Source: Hydractinia symbiolongicarpus
Taxonomy: Eukaryota > Cnidaria > Hydrozoa > Anthoathecata > Hydractiniidae
Reading direction: 5' to 3'
Length of the DNA stretch: 64,000 nucleotides
NCBI RefSeq assembly: GCF_029227915.1
Contig: NC_079887.1
Location: forward strand, 14,818,001-14,882,000
A model generated the notes under the pieces. It did no database searches. It had not been told where the DNA came from and saw nothing but the letters and a program-made list of their open reading frames with translations. Below, in pieces: positions 44,735-55,800 of this stretch. How positions within the stretch are numbered: the stretch's first letter is position 1; the number at the start of each line of letters is the position of its first letter. The translations under genes were made by a program, and so were the position numbers.

Positions 44735-46790
44735 TCTTTAACCTTTCCTTACCTTAGATACCTGTGATAATCTTTCAGCTCATCTAAGCTTCGTCTTCGT
44801 CGAGGACGCCGGCAACTTTTTTTACTACAACAGTTGACCTGAAATGAATGTCAGGGAGAGCAGGAGTATCTATTCTTAGAACAGCCAGAAAGCTGTTTGT
44901 GTCATAAGTTCTATTGTTTTGGTGACCTGGCAGTGAGGATTCGTCAGAAACATAGATTAAGAACTTGTCAAGATGATTTTTGAAAACGGAAACTGCTACT
45001 CCAAGAAGGTCCCGCAAATGTCTCGGAAGAGCGTTGAATAACCTTGGACCAATACTAAACTCCCATACATTTTAGTTTGGAGGGATTTAGGTATGTTGGT
45101 AAGAATTGGAGGTAAGGTGCACAATCAACCACGTCTCCAAAATGTATAGTAAGAGATAGCAGTACGATTAATATCACTGAAATTTGATACTTGATTATCT
45201 AGAATCTGCCATGTTTATATTTTTTTGCGACGCTGAAGCGAATATAGCGATTAATATCACTGAAATTTGGTACTTGATTCTCTAGAATCTTCCATGTTTA
45301 TATTTTTTGCGACGCTGAAGCGAATATAGCGATTAATGTCACTGAAATTTGGTACTTGATTCTCTAGAATCAAGGAGGTTTCTCCTTGCTAGAATCTCCA
45401 ATGTTTATATTTTTTGCGACGCTGAACCGAATATAGCGGTTAATGTCACTGGAATTTGGTACTTGATTCTCTAGAATCTTCCATGTTTATATTTTTGGCG
45501 GCGCTCAAGCGAATATAGCTTGTTACTGTTGAGGCACTACCAGTAGTGTTGGTTTTTTGCACCATCCATTTTACGAAGAAAACACAGTACTCAACTATCG
45601 GTTACACCAATGACTTCCAGAGTTTTATCATAACAGTTGGTTGGCGTGTTTGGAAAACTCGAAAAATCCAGATTACAATCATGCAGAAGTGGTTATTTGG
45701 TTGGTGTGGCTCTTAAATGTGGCATCATTAGATAGAAAAACAGAGAGATCTTTGTTGGTAGACTTTTCTTCACTTTGAGATCCATTTGAAGCGAGATATG
45801 GTATGTTGAAATGAAGTTTGTGTTGACCAAATCGTATGAGCTCGAATCATTGAATGACATATTGTTTTCTTAGGCCAATTATAGATTGCATTTAGATCTT
45901 CCTAAAGCTTATTAATGTCGCTTGGGTCTTTGACTTTCTTTTAGAGACGTGTGTCGTCCTCGAAACAAGAAATAGGAGAGGCCCAAGCACACTTCCTTGA
46001 GGGACACCAGATTCAACTAATGTTGATTCAGATTGAATGCGGTTAACAATGACTTTTTTTGAATTCTATCAGTAAGAAGATCATTTTCAGTTTGGTTAGT
46101 AAGATGCCAAAGTCTACCTTGTCGAAGGCCTTAGTAAAGTCTAAATAGACAGTATCAACATTGAACCAATCAGATAGTAGGTTTAGTATGGTGTCATGAT
46201 GAGCCACAAATTGACTTAGGCACGAGCGACCACTCCGGAAGCCATGTTGTGAGTTGTTAAACAAGTTGTTGATGTCCATGAAATGTATTATCTTGTTTTG
46301 GACTACCTTCTCAAACACTTTGATTATGTGTATGATTATGTTGGATGAAAATGCACGGCTACCTCCTTTGTGCTGTGGGGTGATGATAGCAGTCTTAAGA
46401 ATGGAGTGGAATTTTGCTTGTCTCGATGCACTTTTTCCAGAATGCTGTGAGTGGAGCCGTGAATGACGACTTGCATTTGAGAAGAAGGATAGATGGGAAG
46501 ATCTGGATCCGATGCTATGTCATCGAAAGCTTGCTGATAGCTTAAATTATTCTCATTGAAGAAGATGTCGTTCAGGGTGTTGGTTTATGGAGTTGGTTTT
46601 GCGGATTATTTAATGGTCCGATGTTAGATTTCATTTTTGAGCATTTCTTCGCATACGAGAAGAAATACTTGGATTTTTTTGTAATGGTTTCTATGGCTTT
46701 GGTTTTCTTGTAGTCTTTTCGAAATTTAAAGGGTTTTCTCAATCTGTACTAGTTCTACGGGGTGAAACATTCTCTGTTGAGAATAAAATA
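44735..46790 (-). pseudogene. Decayed non-LTR retrotransposon (LINE) with reverse-transcriptase remnants
   Basis: On the minus strand, pieces of one LINE ORF appear in order. KYFFSYAKKCSKMKSNIGPL is near 46650, and the start of the RT domain (TAIITPQHKGGS) near 46380. The core is at 46318-46043: QHGFRSGRSCLSQ and YLDFTKAFDKVDFGILL, where D of the FTKAFDKVD block is a catalytic Asp. VPQGSVLGPLLFL is near 46000, followed directly by a frame-shifted DDTRL. The C-terminal piece (LRDLLGVAVSVFKNHLDKFL) runs to a stop at 44784. Frameshifts, stops, internal deletions and a tandem repeat show that it cannot encode an active enzyme. The block order resembles CR1/jockey-type LINEs. The 3' end after 44784 is rich in GGTAAGG words. 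Confidence 0.8.
45166..45520. repeat. ~84-bp tandem repeat inside the LINE pseudogene
   Basis: About four units containing GATTAATRTCACTGAAATTTG, CTTGATTCTCTAGAATC, CATGTTTATATTTTTTGCGA and CGCTGAAGCGAATATAGC. The third unit carries a small extra duplication around AAGGAGGTTTCTCCTTGCTA. Units are 90% or more similar by eye, so the amplification looks younger than the decay of the LINE. Confidence 0.8.
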
Positions 46791-46871
46791 CGGATGTGCT
46801 ATGATAAATATTCCCCCATGTATACACACCGTCCGGATAAACTATCTGAGTTCATTACTAACATAATGCCA

Positions 46872-46990
46872 TACGTAGTGTTGTGGGTTCCTCTGCGGCT
46901 CCCAGTTCTGGGGACCGCGGATCGAATCCCGCTCTCTGCCAGGCAGTATGTTAGTGATGAACAAAGTAGTTCTTCTACAATGTAAAACAT
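46872..46990 (+). mobile_element. Possible tRNA-derived SINE fragment
   Basis: CGCGGATCGAATCCCGCTCT (about 46916-46935) is close to a B box (GGTTCGAATCC), and TAGTGTTGTGGGTTC upstream could be a decayed A box. It differs from the SINE at 1590. No complete cloverleaf could be drawn. Confidence 0.4.
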
Positions 46991-47913
46991 TTATCGTAAC
47001 ATTTTGTTTCTCCATAGCCAGATAGCACATAGAAAGTCTACTCGAAGATGTTGTAACTTGTGCATTGATTTTCTGTGACCTCGATATCCACTTGAGGGCT
47101 CTATTAATATTCCAGTGAGGGAAATGAAAATGCCCACATATAGTGGGCCTTTTTTAGTTTGCGGTGCCAGTGCAATTTCTTTTCGCTGTCCGAGATTGTC
47201 AGAAAGAGAAAAGAGTCCCAGAGGGACTAGGCTGACTATTTACCTCAAGTTTTTTTGTCTGGAATAATCCCACAACCCCCGAAAAATCTCTAAAAAGAAA
47301 TAAAATAGAAAATAAACGCAATCGAATTAGCGGATATTTTTTTTACACCAATGTTGTTTGGTTATTGGAGAGATTACTGTATTGCGCAAAGTACTCCGGC
47401 TTGCAGAAAGCATTCTCTGATTTTGTTGCAGTTTTTCACAAAGCAACTCTCTTGTTCATTTTAGACTCTGTGGTTAAAAACAAAGTTTAATTTTAGCCTT
47501 AAAATTACTAAGAAGCTGCGAAGCGTAAATACTCTATTTTTATAATGTTTCAACTGTGCACATACTTGCTACTTTAGCGCTTCAATGTAATTATTTTGCT
47601 AAGAAAAAAAAAGAAGTTGTTTTTGAAAAACTATTCTTGGTTGTTTGTTAGATTATCTAGGTTTAAGCCTGCTTAGCGGTTAGTTTTTAAGCCAAATCTT
47701 GGCCGTTAGTAACTCAGTTGCTTTTAAACGTATTTTCCTTCGAAGCATGCTAGGCCGTTGGAGTCCTGGTAAAGTCAGTTTTGAAGCAGAAGGGATACTG
47801 TATAAAGATTGTTTAAAATAAAAATGAGACGAATATGGTTTACAAGAATATCCAGACTAAAATTTAAAAGCAATAGGCCTGTTATTATGCCTTGTTAAAA
47901 ATGCGATTTTCCT
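46991..47913. other. Intergenic repeat debris
   Basis: No gene. 47325-47384 (GAATTAGCGGATATTTT ... TTGGAGAGATTACTGTA) looks like an inverted pogo/Tigger terminus matching the wording at 44247-44310. Nothing else recognised. Confidence 0.4.
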
Positions 47914-48731
47914 ATAGTGTATAAAGTAACTCGAATACCGGTTTACTCGAGCTTTTATTAGCTCGAACTGTTTTTTACGGTCCCTTGGACTTCCTTAACA
48001 TTTCATTATAAAAACTACTCATTAACTCAAATCCCGGATAAATTGAACATTCGTTTTTTGAGCCATATTTTGTTCCCCCTTAAGTTAATTTACCTTTTTA
48101 GTGTGTTGTAGAAAACTAATGTTAGAAAAATGAATACTGGTATGTAATGTAGCCAGAAATTTTGAAAAAGCTGATCTTAAATGCTTCTCTTTGCAAAGGA
48201 TCCACGCCCCTGAGTTTTTCCCAGAAAGAACCACTGTGAATGATATCGTCTCTGCTGATGATTCTGTCATCAACACCGAGCCAGTAATGACTGATGACGA
48301 GATCCTGTCGACGTCTTTGATGAAGAACATCCTGCAGAAGCAGACGCAGATGATGATGCTTCAAATGAGCCAATTCACCCGCAGTCTAATGATGTGCATC
48401 AAGCTCTGGAGTTACTCCGGGGGTATGTGTTGTTTAGTGAAAACGGAGTCTGTCTTCACAAATACATCAACCTAATAAGTCGAGTTGTTGAACAAGAACT
48501 ATCAACAAGGTTAAATCCAACCGACATACGAAATTTCTTTCAGGAAAACTTACTAGATTGTAACATTTGTAAATTTTATAGAGTCTGTAGAAAAAATCGC
48601 CTTAACTCGATCTAATATCTCAATTTTGTCTAAGTTCAAATTAACGAGGGCTTCGCTTGAGTCAAACATTCGTTAAGTCGAACTGTTTTCCCTGGTCCTT
48701 TGGAGGTTCGAGTTACCGGGAGTTAACTGTA
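47914..48731 (+). pseudogene. Internally deleted pogo/Tigger-like DNA transposon with transposase C-terminal remnant
   Basis: The right terminus, read inverted, is CAGTTAACTCCCGGTAACTC. The left end carries GTAACTCGAATACCGG, a diverged counterpart, and both are followed by a GTTCGA/GCTCGAACTG block. Between them, frames at 48191-48310 and 48300-48615 together read like the acidic C-terminal tail of a pogo/jerky-type (DDE) transposase: DDEILD..., then ALELLRGYVLFSE, ending at a stop at 48613-48615. The two pieces are in different frames. No helix-turn-helix or DDE catalytic core remains. Confidence 0.6.
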
Positions 48732-49018
48732 GTATTTAAAAGAGGCTCCGCCATATTTCAAATTTGAACTCTCTAGATTGACTCACTCCGAACCAAAGCA
48801 TAAACTTTACAAGGTACAAAACTATGATCGCAATCAACCAACACAGAACATTTTCACGTGCGCAAATTAATTAGAAAAGACCACTTCTTAGCAAAAAAGT
48901 CCCCACTTCGACTTCACGATACCTTCTACCGTTTCAAGCGTCCAATGAATCAAAATTATGTCCAACTAACTTTCTAGGAAAAGTCGACCAGTCATTACTT
49001 TGATTTGGGCCAGGGAGA

Positions 49019-49034
49019 GGGGGGGGGGGGGGGG
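49019..49034. repeat. Poly-G run (16 nt)
   Basis: An uninterrupted G homopolymer in otherwise AT-rich DNA. Its length may be inaccurate in the assembly. Confidence 0.8.
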
Positions 49035-49634
49035 TAGGGTAGAAGGGCTATTTCCGACGGATGGCAGTGGTGGCGTCAAATTCTATCCTGGGAAAATGTC
49101 GAATTCCAGAGGGACTTTTGGGCCTAACTGCCCCTCTGCACCAACACAAAATGAAAAGTTCTCTTTCGTTCTCTTTATTTGTCATCAATGCGCAGGTTAT
49201 GTTTTGTTTACTCTTAATCCAAAACCTAAGTTGTATCATTTGATTTAGATATATATTCTTTGTGATGTTTGGAAATCCCCATTTACTAAAGGGATTTATA
49301 TTCGTCTTGCTTGCTCCACGACTATGGAATGGTGGTGTGTTACACTGTGTCTGTTATTTAGCAATTACCTAGAAGAAAAATGTACCTAAAGATTATTTTC
49401 TAAATATATTGTGCTGGTTTTAATTTTAGCAGACAATACAGGAATTGAAGGTAGTAGTTTAGTTAGCTACCTAGCTAGCTACTAGCTAAGGTAGCTAATT
49501 TCTAGGTTTCTCTTTCCCCTTGGGGTGATTCCAATATGATGGGTGAGTAAATGTTACCATAGCATAACCCCAGGGACTAAACGCCAGCTATGTGAGAGCA
49601 ATGGGGGAGATGGCATATTGTGTGGGTCATTTCG

Positions 49635-49702
49635 AGCCATAGCCTATGTTGGAAATAAGCAGGATATATCCCTTAATATTTGTAAAAGGCTATATAGCTA
49701 AA
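49635..49702 (+). repeat. Direct repeat, copy A (~68 bp)
   Basis: AGCCATAGCCTATGTTGGAA, then AATAAGCAGGATATATCCCT through GGCTATATAGCTAA. It matches 50194-50262 with a handful of differences. Confidence 0.8.
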
Positions 49703-50193
49703 TGATTTCTTGTGATATTATTTGTTTACTTAACAGCGATAAGCTCTTTGGCTTTGGCATTTGCGAGCAGGAAAGACAATGCTAGGATTTAGTGAAGAGA
49801 GGTGTTTTCCTGTAGATTTGTTCTCATGGAAACATAGTTTGAGACTTTAAACTATTATCAAGTGTAGATTGATGACTTTTGATTTATTTACATTCATTTA
49901 AAGTGCCAACAATGCCCTTTTGGGACGAAATTGACTCAAAATAATTTCTCTTCACCTTGCAGCCCTATCTTTTTTCCTGTCAGGCAGATACCAGAGCTGA
50001 AAAAGTTTACCGCTGAAAAGGAATTCATCAATAGTCATGTCAGATATGCACATCTCCATGTATATATGCGATGCAGTATATAATATATAGTCTGTAATGT
50101 TGAAACTTTTTTAAGAAAAAAATCCTTGCTCTTTACCCTCCAGTTGCTAAGCTTCCCTTATTTCAGAAGTTTATTCAAAGCTTGCTAGAAACG

Positions 50194-50262
50194 AAGCCAT
50201 AGCCTCTGTTGGAAATAAGCTGGATATATCCCTTAATGTTTGTAAGGCTATATATAGCTAAT
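50194..50262 (+). repeat. Direct repeat, copy B (~69 bp)
   Basis: AAGCCATAGCCTCTGTTGGA, then AATAAGCTGGATATATCCCT through GGCTATATATAGCTAA. It is the second copy of the repeat at 49635. A partial echo, AACCTCTGTTGGAA, follows at about 50262. Confidence 0.8.
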
Positions 50263-52887
50263 AACCTCTGTTGGAAAGGTCAGAGGTCAGCTGCTTTTTG
50301 CTCCATGGTCGACCATTTCTTTCTACCACTGTTCTGATCCAGGTCGGGGACGGGAATGAAAATTATATTTTTATGAAAATAGTTGTGCCAGAGTTGAAAA
50401 GATAGATGCATCTTATATCAATCTAACACAAAAATTAAACAAACAAAAAATGTTGAAACACAATGACAACAAATGTTTTATGTATGCAGTACTATCAGCG
50501 CTTCATCAACAATCAAAGGGACCACAAGAACAAAAAAATATATACAAGGTACACATTTAAAATCTAACCACAGTGGACATCTCAAATAAATAGTTGTGTG
50601 AGATATTTTCAGTTAAGCATTGGTTCTAAAAACATACAGAGGCCTGAAAGAGACAAATGATATTGAGCGCAAAAGAAAGATCAAAACCGAAATACAATTT
50701 ACTGAATAAAACACTGCAAAAATGCCAACCAGAGCTCTTGTTTTCTCAATTCAGTTTTGTAGGAGAAACTTTTCACATTTTGAAGTATCCTGACCAATTG
50801 CACGAAACCCTGTAGCGGGGAATTTCCTATGTCCTGTTTTTATTAATATAAAACAACTGGTTAACTGAGACCAGGCTGAGACTAACCCTCTAGTCATAAC
50901 CCTAACCCTAAAATTCACAAAGTATATACAACCATTATAAAATTTATTGAATAAACAAAAAACCAACCAGATATACTCCAATATATATAATGTACAAACA
51001 TGAGTGCTTACTCTCTTTCAGCCTCTATAATACTTTTTCTATCTTCAATTACGCTAGTCTCCTCGTCAATCATCTTGACATGGTGGAATTAAATTATAAA
51101 AAAGCATTTTCTGTTGATTTTTAATACTTTTTGGTAAACCAAGTCAACAACCACAAAGACACAGATATGTCTCTATGTCAACAACCACAGCTATGTCTAC
51201 CACTAATATCAAATCAAACAACAGTTGTGTCCTTTTGTATCCAACCTTTCATCAGCAATAACGTCATAAACAATAATCAGAGCCTCACAACCTACCAATT
51301 TCCTACTAAAGAACCCAATAACTTCAAATAGCTTATCACCGAGTTGCACTAAAAATACACAATCATCAGTCAAAAACCACTTCTTTTGCAAATTAATCTT
51401 AATCCCCCCCTTTACGGATGACACATGCTTGCTTCAACAAATACGCACCCTTAGCAGAACCCTTAAAATTGAAATTTTGTTATGCCTTCAATTAAACTGC
51501 CGACGTGAGATGCATTTTAACTGATTTGGGTCGGCAATAGTTCTTTGTAGTGAAATTTTTCAGCTGGCAAAAACTTTCGTTATTCATCTTTTATTGGGGC
51601 TAGACCTCTTATAAATTTAATGTATTGATCTCATAAGACATTAACAAATCGAAACGGAGTACAAGTCCCATTGACATACCTTCCCAATAAAGTTTGTTAA
51701 GTTAATAGTTCACTGCCAACTGGCTTTTTATGCTTCCAAATTAACTCATTAGGTTAGCGCATCATTAAGTTGTAATCACAGAAGTCGCCAGTGACATGCT
51801 TAAAAAATGCTTGTCACAAGCAAAACTGTGCAGGAGGCTCAATTGTTAAAGTCTTTGCAGAAAATCTCTCCCAACAAAATCGAGGGCAGGGCTTACTTAC
51901 TGCCTGGTGTGTCTTGTGGGAGCAAGAACTTCTGGACTTCTTTTTTATACAATATACAATTTTTTCAATTATTATTACAAATCGAACGGCACCACGGTAT
52001 TTCTGTAGCTTGAATGATTTTAGTGATAACGGCCTAACTTACTGAAAATCGAGTGTCTAATAATTCTTCAGTCACAATGAGATAGAGTAGCTCAAACAAT
52101 ACCACAATTGTTGTTTTTTAAAAATTTTACAAAATCACATGGGTAATTTTTTGCTGACGCAACTACGGTATCTTGTATTTTACGTTGGCAATTAAGTCAG
52201 GAGTGCTGAATGCTGACGCAAATTTTAAGGGTTGTAGCAACACAGACTGTACCTTTATGATTCATATCAACAATGTTATAAAAAAAATCGATTGTCTAGC
52301 TGAATTCTAGAGAGAACCAGTTGTAATGCTTACACTATGAAGATGACTAGTTGTACCCCATCTATTCCACTACCTCTTTAAGGAGCAGCACAAGAAGACA
52401 CCGTTGAGGTAAACGCTGGTCCCATCTTCACCTTCAACGATTTAGAAGGTGTATTAAAAGATTTAGAGGGTATATTAAAACCAAAATTAAAATTTTTCTA
52501 AACAGGACTAGTAGGCTAGCGTATTATAATTGGTTATGATTTTGCTTGTCCATGTCATATAGCAAGGTAATTACATTCCTCATTAAATAAACACAATCTA
52601 CAATTTTTCGGGCATTATCCACCCTTTTTTAAGTATCGCAAAATTTATTCTGTGACATTACTTGAAAAAGGGTATTATATGAGACCTAAACATTGTTTAC
52701 ATTGTTGCTCTGTTTTTTATAATTTATGCATGTATTTAGTATTTGTTAATATTTGTTTTTTATAATATATTTAAAAAACTGACAAATTACTTTTAGACAT
52801 ACAGTCAATAATATTATGAGATGTTCTGTAATGATGTCTGTGCATTTTCTTTGAAGAACAATAACTTTGAGTTTATTATAGAAAATT

Positions 52888-55800
52888 ATGTCTGAAGTGC
52901 AAGTGCCCAGTGATGCTGTGGATTGTAAAACTATAGAAGCAACAGATCTTATTTCAGCAAATGTGAACCAAGAAAAAGTTGACTTTGATGATGTTGAGAA
53001 AAATGATGATAAAACCAATGTTACCTGTAGTGAGGAACAAAGTAATACAAATGCCGAAAAACTTTTAGACGAATATCATTATGTAAAGTCTGGTGAATAT
53101 ACGTCAGAAATGTTCAAAGTTGTTGTTCAAAACTTGCCTCAACGTATTTCTTATGGTGTAAGTTTACTTTATGTTTTATTGTGCAAATAATTATGAAAAT
53201 GGATATTAAAGTAATCTTGCAATCCTTTTAATATAAATAAAAGAACTTTTTACTTCATTTAGCATTTTTCTTTAGAGGTTTCGTCAAACTATTTTAAACA
53301 TTCTGGGGTTTATACCAAAGAAAGTAAAATACAATCCAAGAAATAACTATGCATTCCTGGCTTTTAAGTATGTTATTGTTTCGTTGTTGTGATTAATGAA
53401 AAGTTTTGTTCTGTTTTGGCTTTTATGTTTTTTTCAAAAAAAATGTATATATAAATTATCTTCATGTTTTTATTTGTGTTTTTATAATGTCATGCAAATT
53501 TTTTGTTTAGAGATGAGAGTGACAGACAAGTATGTATAAAATACTTTATCAAATACTGTTTATTGTTAGCAAGACAAACAACTGAAATACAAGGCTTCAA
53601 AAAGTTGCCTAAAGGCTAAAATACACGGTAAGTTTAAACGGACCGTTTAAATGTAAGATAAAAAAACTTACCGTGCAAAGATGTACAACTTTTTTCGGTT
53701 TTATAAGTTTTTTTAAAAGCTGGACATGTTCAACTTTTGCTAAGTTTTTTATATTAAAATTAACAGAATGATTAATGAGCTATTGTTTAAACTAAAGATT
53801 TGAGCATATTTTTTTTTAATTTCTAATCATAACCGCTTTTTTTCTTTCAATATTTACCCTGCTTCTGCTATAACAATACCCGCAACGGAATATTTACGGG
53901 TTTTTTCTTTGGTATTCATTGTAAAAAGAGAGTTTTTTAAAAAAACCTATACATTTTATCTTAACGTGTAGACAGGTATATATTACTTGCAACGAAACTT
54001 ATAAGTTTTTTTCTTACAACTATATAAACGGTCCATTTAAACTTACTGTGTATTTTAGCCTTAACATTGACTTATATACAAAGTATGCTGAGAACATTAT
54101 TTAGTGACAAAAAATGCAGAATTTTTAATAAACATGCTTTAGGCCACTTTTAAAAGTTTTATTTACAAAACGTGCCCTAAGCCCAATTTTATTTGCTTAC
54201 TCACAAATAGAAACAAAATTTTTAAAGGAATCATCATTATTTTGTTAGAAAGGAATGCAACTTTTGGATAATTACAAATGGAAGGAGAATACACTACACT
54301 GTAAAGTAAGTCCTATTTCTAAAGTTTGTTCCATATGCACAAAGTAGTCACACACAAAAAACCTTTTAAAGGGATCCTTCCATGCAAAAACAGATGAATG
54401 TGAATAAGCTCATAATAAGGAAACGATAAAAGAAAATATATTTCATTTCGTCTAATTCCTAATATTTCTCTATGTATTTAAAATTAAAAATAACAATTAT
54501 ACCCAAGAGTAAGATTTCACAACCGCCATTACAGCTTGTTTTGAATTCACTAGGAAATGTATTATACGTCTGCTACGTAACAACCAGAAACAAAGACAAG
54601 ATATAAACAAACCTATGATTTATGCTTCACACACATTTTCTTTTTTTTTTGGAAAAAGTAAAACATTAACTTATGGAGATATCAGCACATCTTTAATCTT
54701 TCCTTTACACAACGGGACAGCAATGAAATGATGCAACCCCAGGGGACGAGGTTGAAGTTTTAACCGTTTTTACACATATATATATTGATAGTAAAACACC
54801 CTTTGCCTTTTTGATATGAGAGGGTGGATATCAAAAACAGTTCTATGGTGCAACCTCATTCCCAGGACTGTTTTGCGTTTTATATTTCAGGAGTTGGGAC
54901 TCTTTGACTCAAAGTTGGTTGATTTTTGTGATTGCTTTTAAATGATGGATATCTCATTCTCTGGTGATATGAGATCTACAGGGTTGCACTATGAATCGAG
55001 AATTTAGCAGTAAGATTTCAAATAAAATTGGAAAAATCTTTAATCTTCTTTTAAAATAACTTTATAATTTTCCTCTTGAGAAATATTTTTGGTCATGTTT
55101 GTATATTTAACAAGAGGATAACACAGACTGTCATAATACTTAAATCAGGAAGGTTCCCTGAAGGAAAAGAAGAGGATGTAAGTTGAAAAGTACTTGAAAA
55201 ATACTTCAGTCCTTCGCAGATTTGGAAAAAAAGTGTTATTATTTTGTTGTATAGGAAGGTTTCCTGAATTGTTTCATGGATCATAACTTTTGCATAAAAG
55301 GATCTCTTAAATTGGGAATTTTTCTGTCATGATTGTAGGATTTTTTCAAACCTAGAGCTAAACAAACAACAAGTCCTTTGGACCTCAGACATAAGTGTCT
55401 TAGCATCTGAATTATAGCAGCTCTTTCCTTTGCATCTTCCTATCTATTAGCTGCAATAATGTTCAATGGGTGAGTTAACACAGCATGTAAAATTAGAGTT
55501 TGAATTGGGAACAAAGCCCAATTCTCACACATTCAGACAGACAGAAAATAAAAACAACAGGCTGTGACAGTTAAATGAATGAATTGAATTAACTAACAAC
55601 AGATTCTTATTTTATTTTTTTATTTATTTTTTTTTTTCTCGGCTTAACGTCCGTTTTCCATGCTAGCATGGGTTGGACGGGGTATATTAATGACCCTCTT
55701 CCAATCTGATCTAGACTGTGTTAGATCTAAACTCAACTTTCTCTCTATCAAGTCTGTCCTTATAACCTCCTGCCAAGTCTTTCTCGGTCTGCCTCTGGGC

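Larger units (their letters stand above)
48732..52887. other. Intergenic region upstream of the tRNA methyltransferase gene
   Basis: About 4 kb without a supported gene. It contains a 16-base poly-G run (49019-49034), a pair of direct repeats (49635 and 50194), a short CAACCACA-rich patch near 51145-51200 and a 22-bp doublet (GATTTAGAAGGTGTATTAAA) near 52440-52480. Several open frames of 60-85 codons have no recognisable domain. A non-coding first exon of the methyltransferase gene could lie here, but none is convincing. Confidence 0.45.

Noticed and set aside
48191-48475. 94-codon open frame as a host gene
   Set aside because: Lies between pogo-like termini, and its acidic sequence continues in another frame as a transposase tail.
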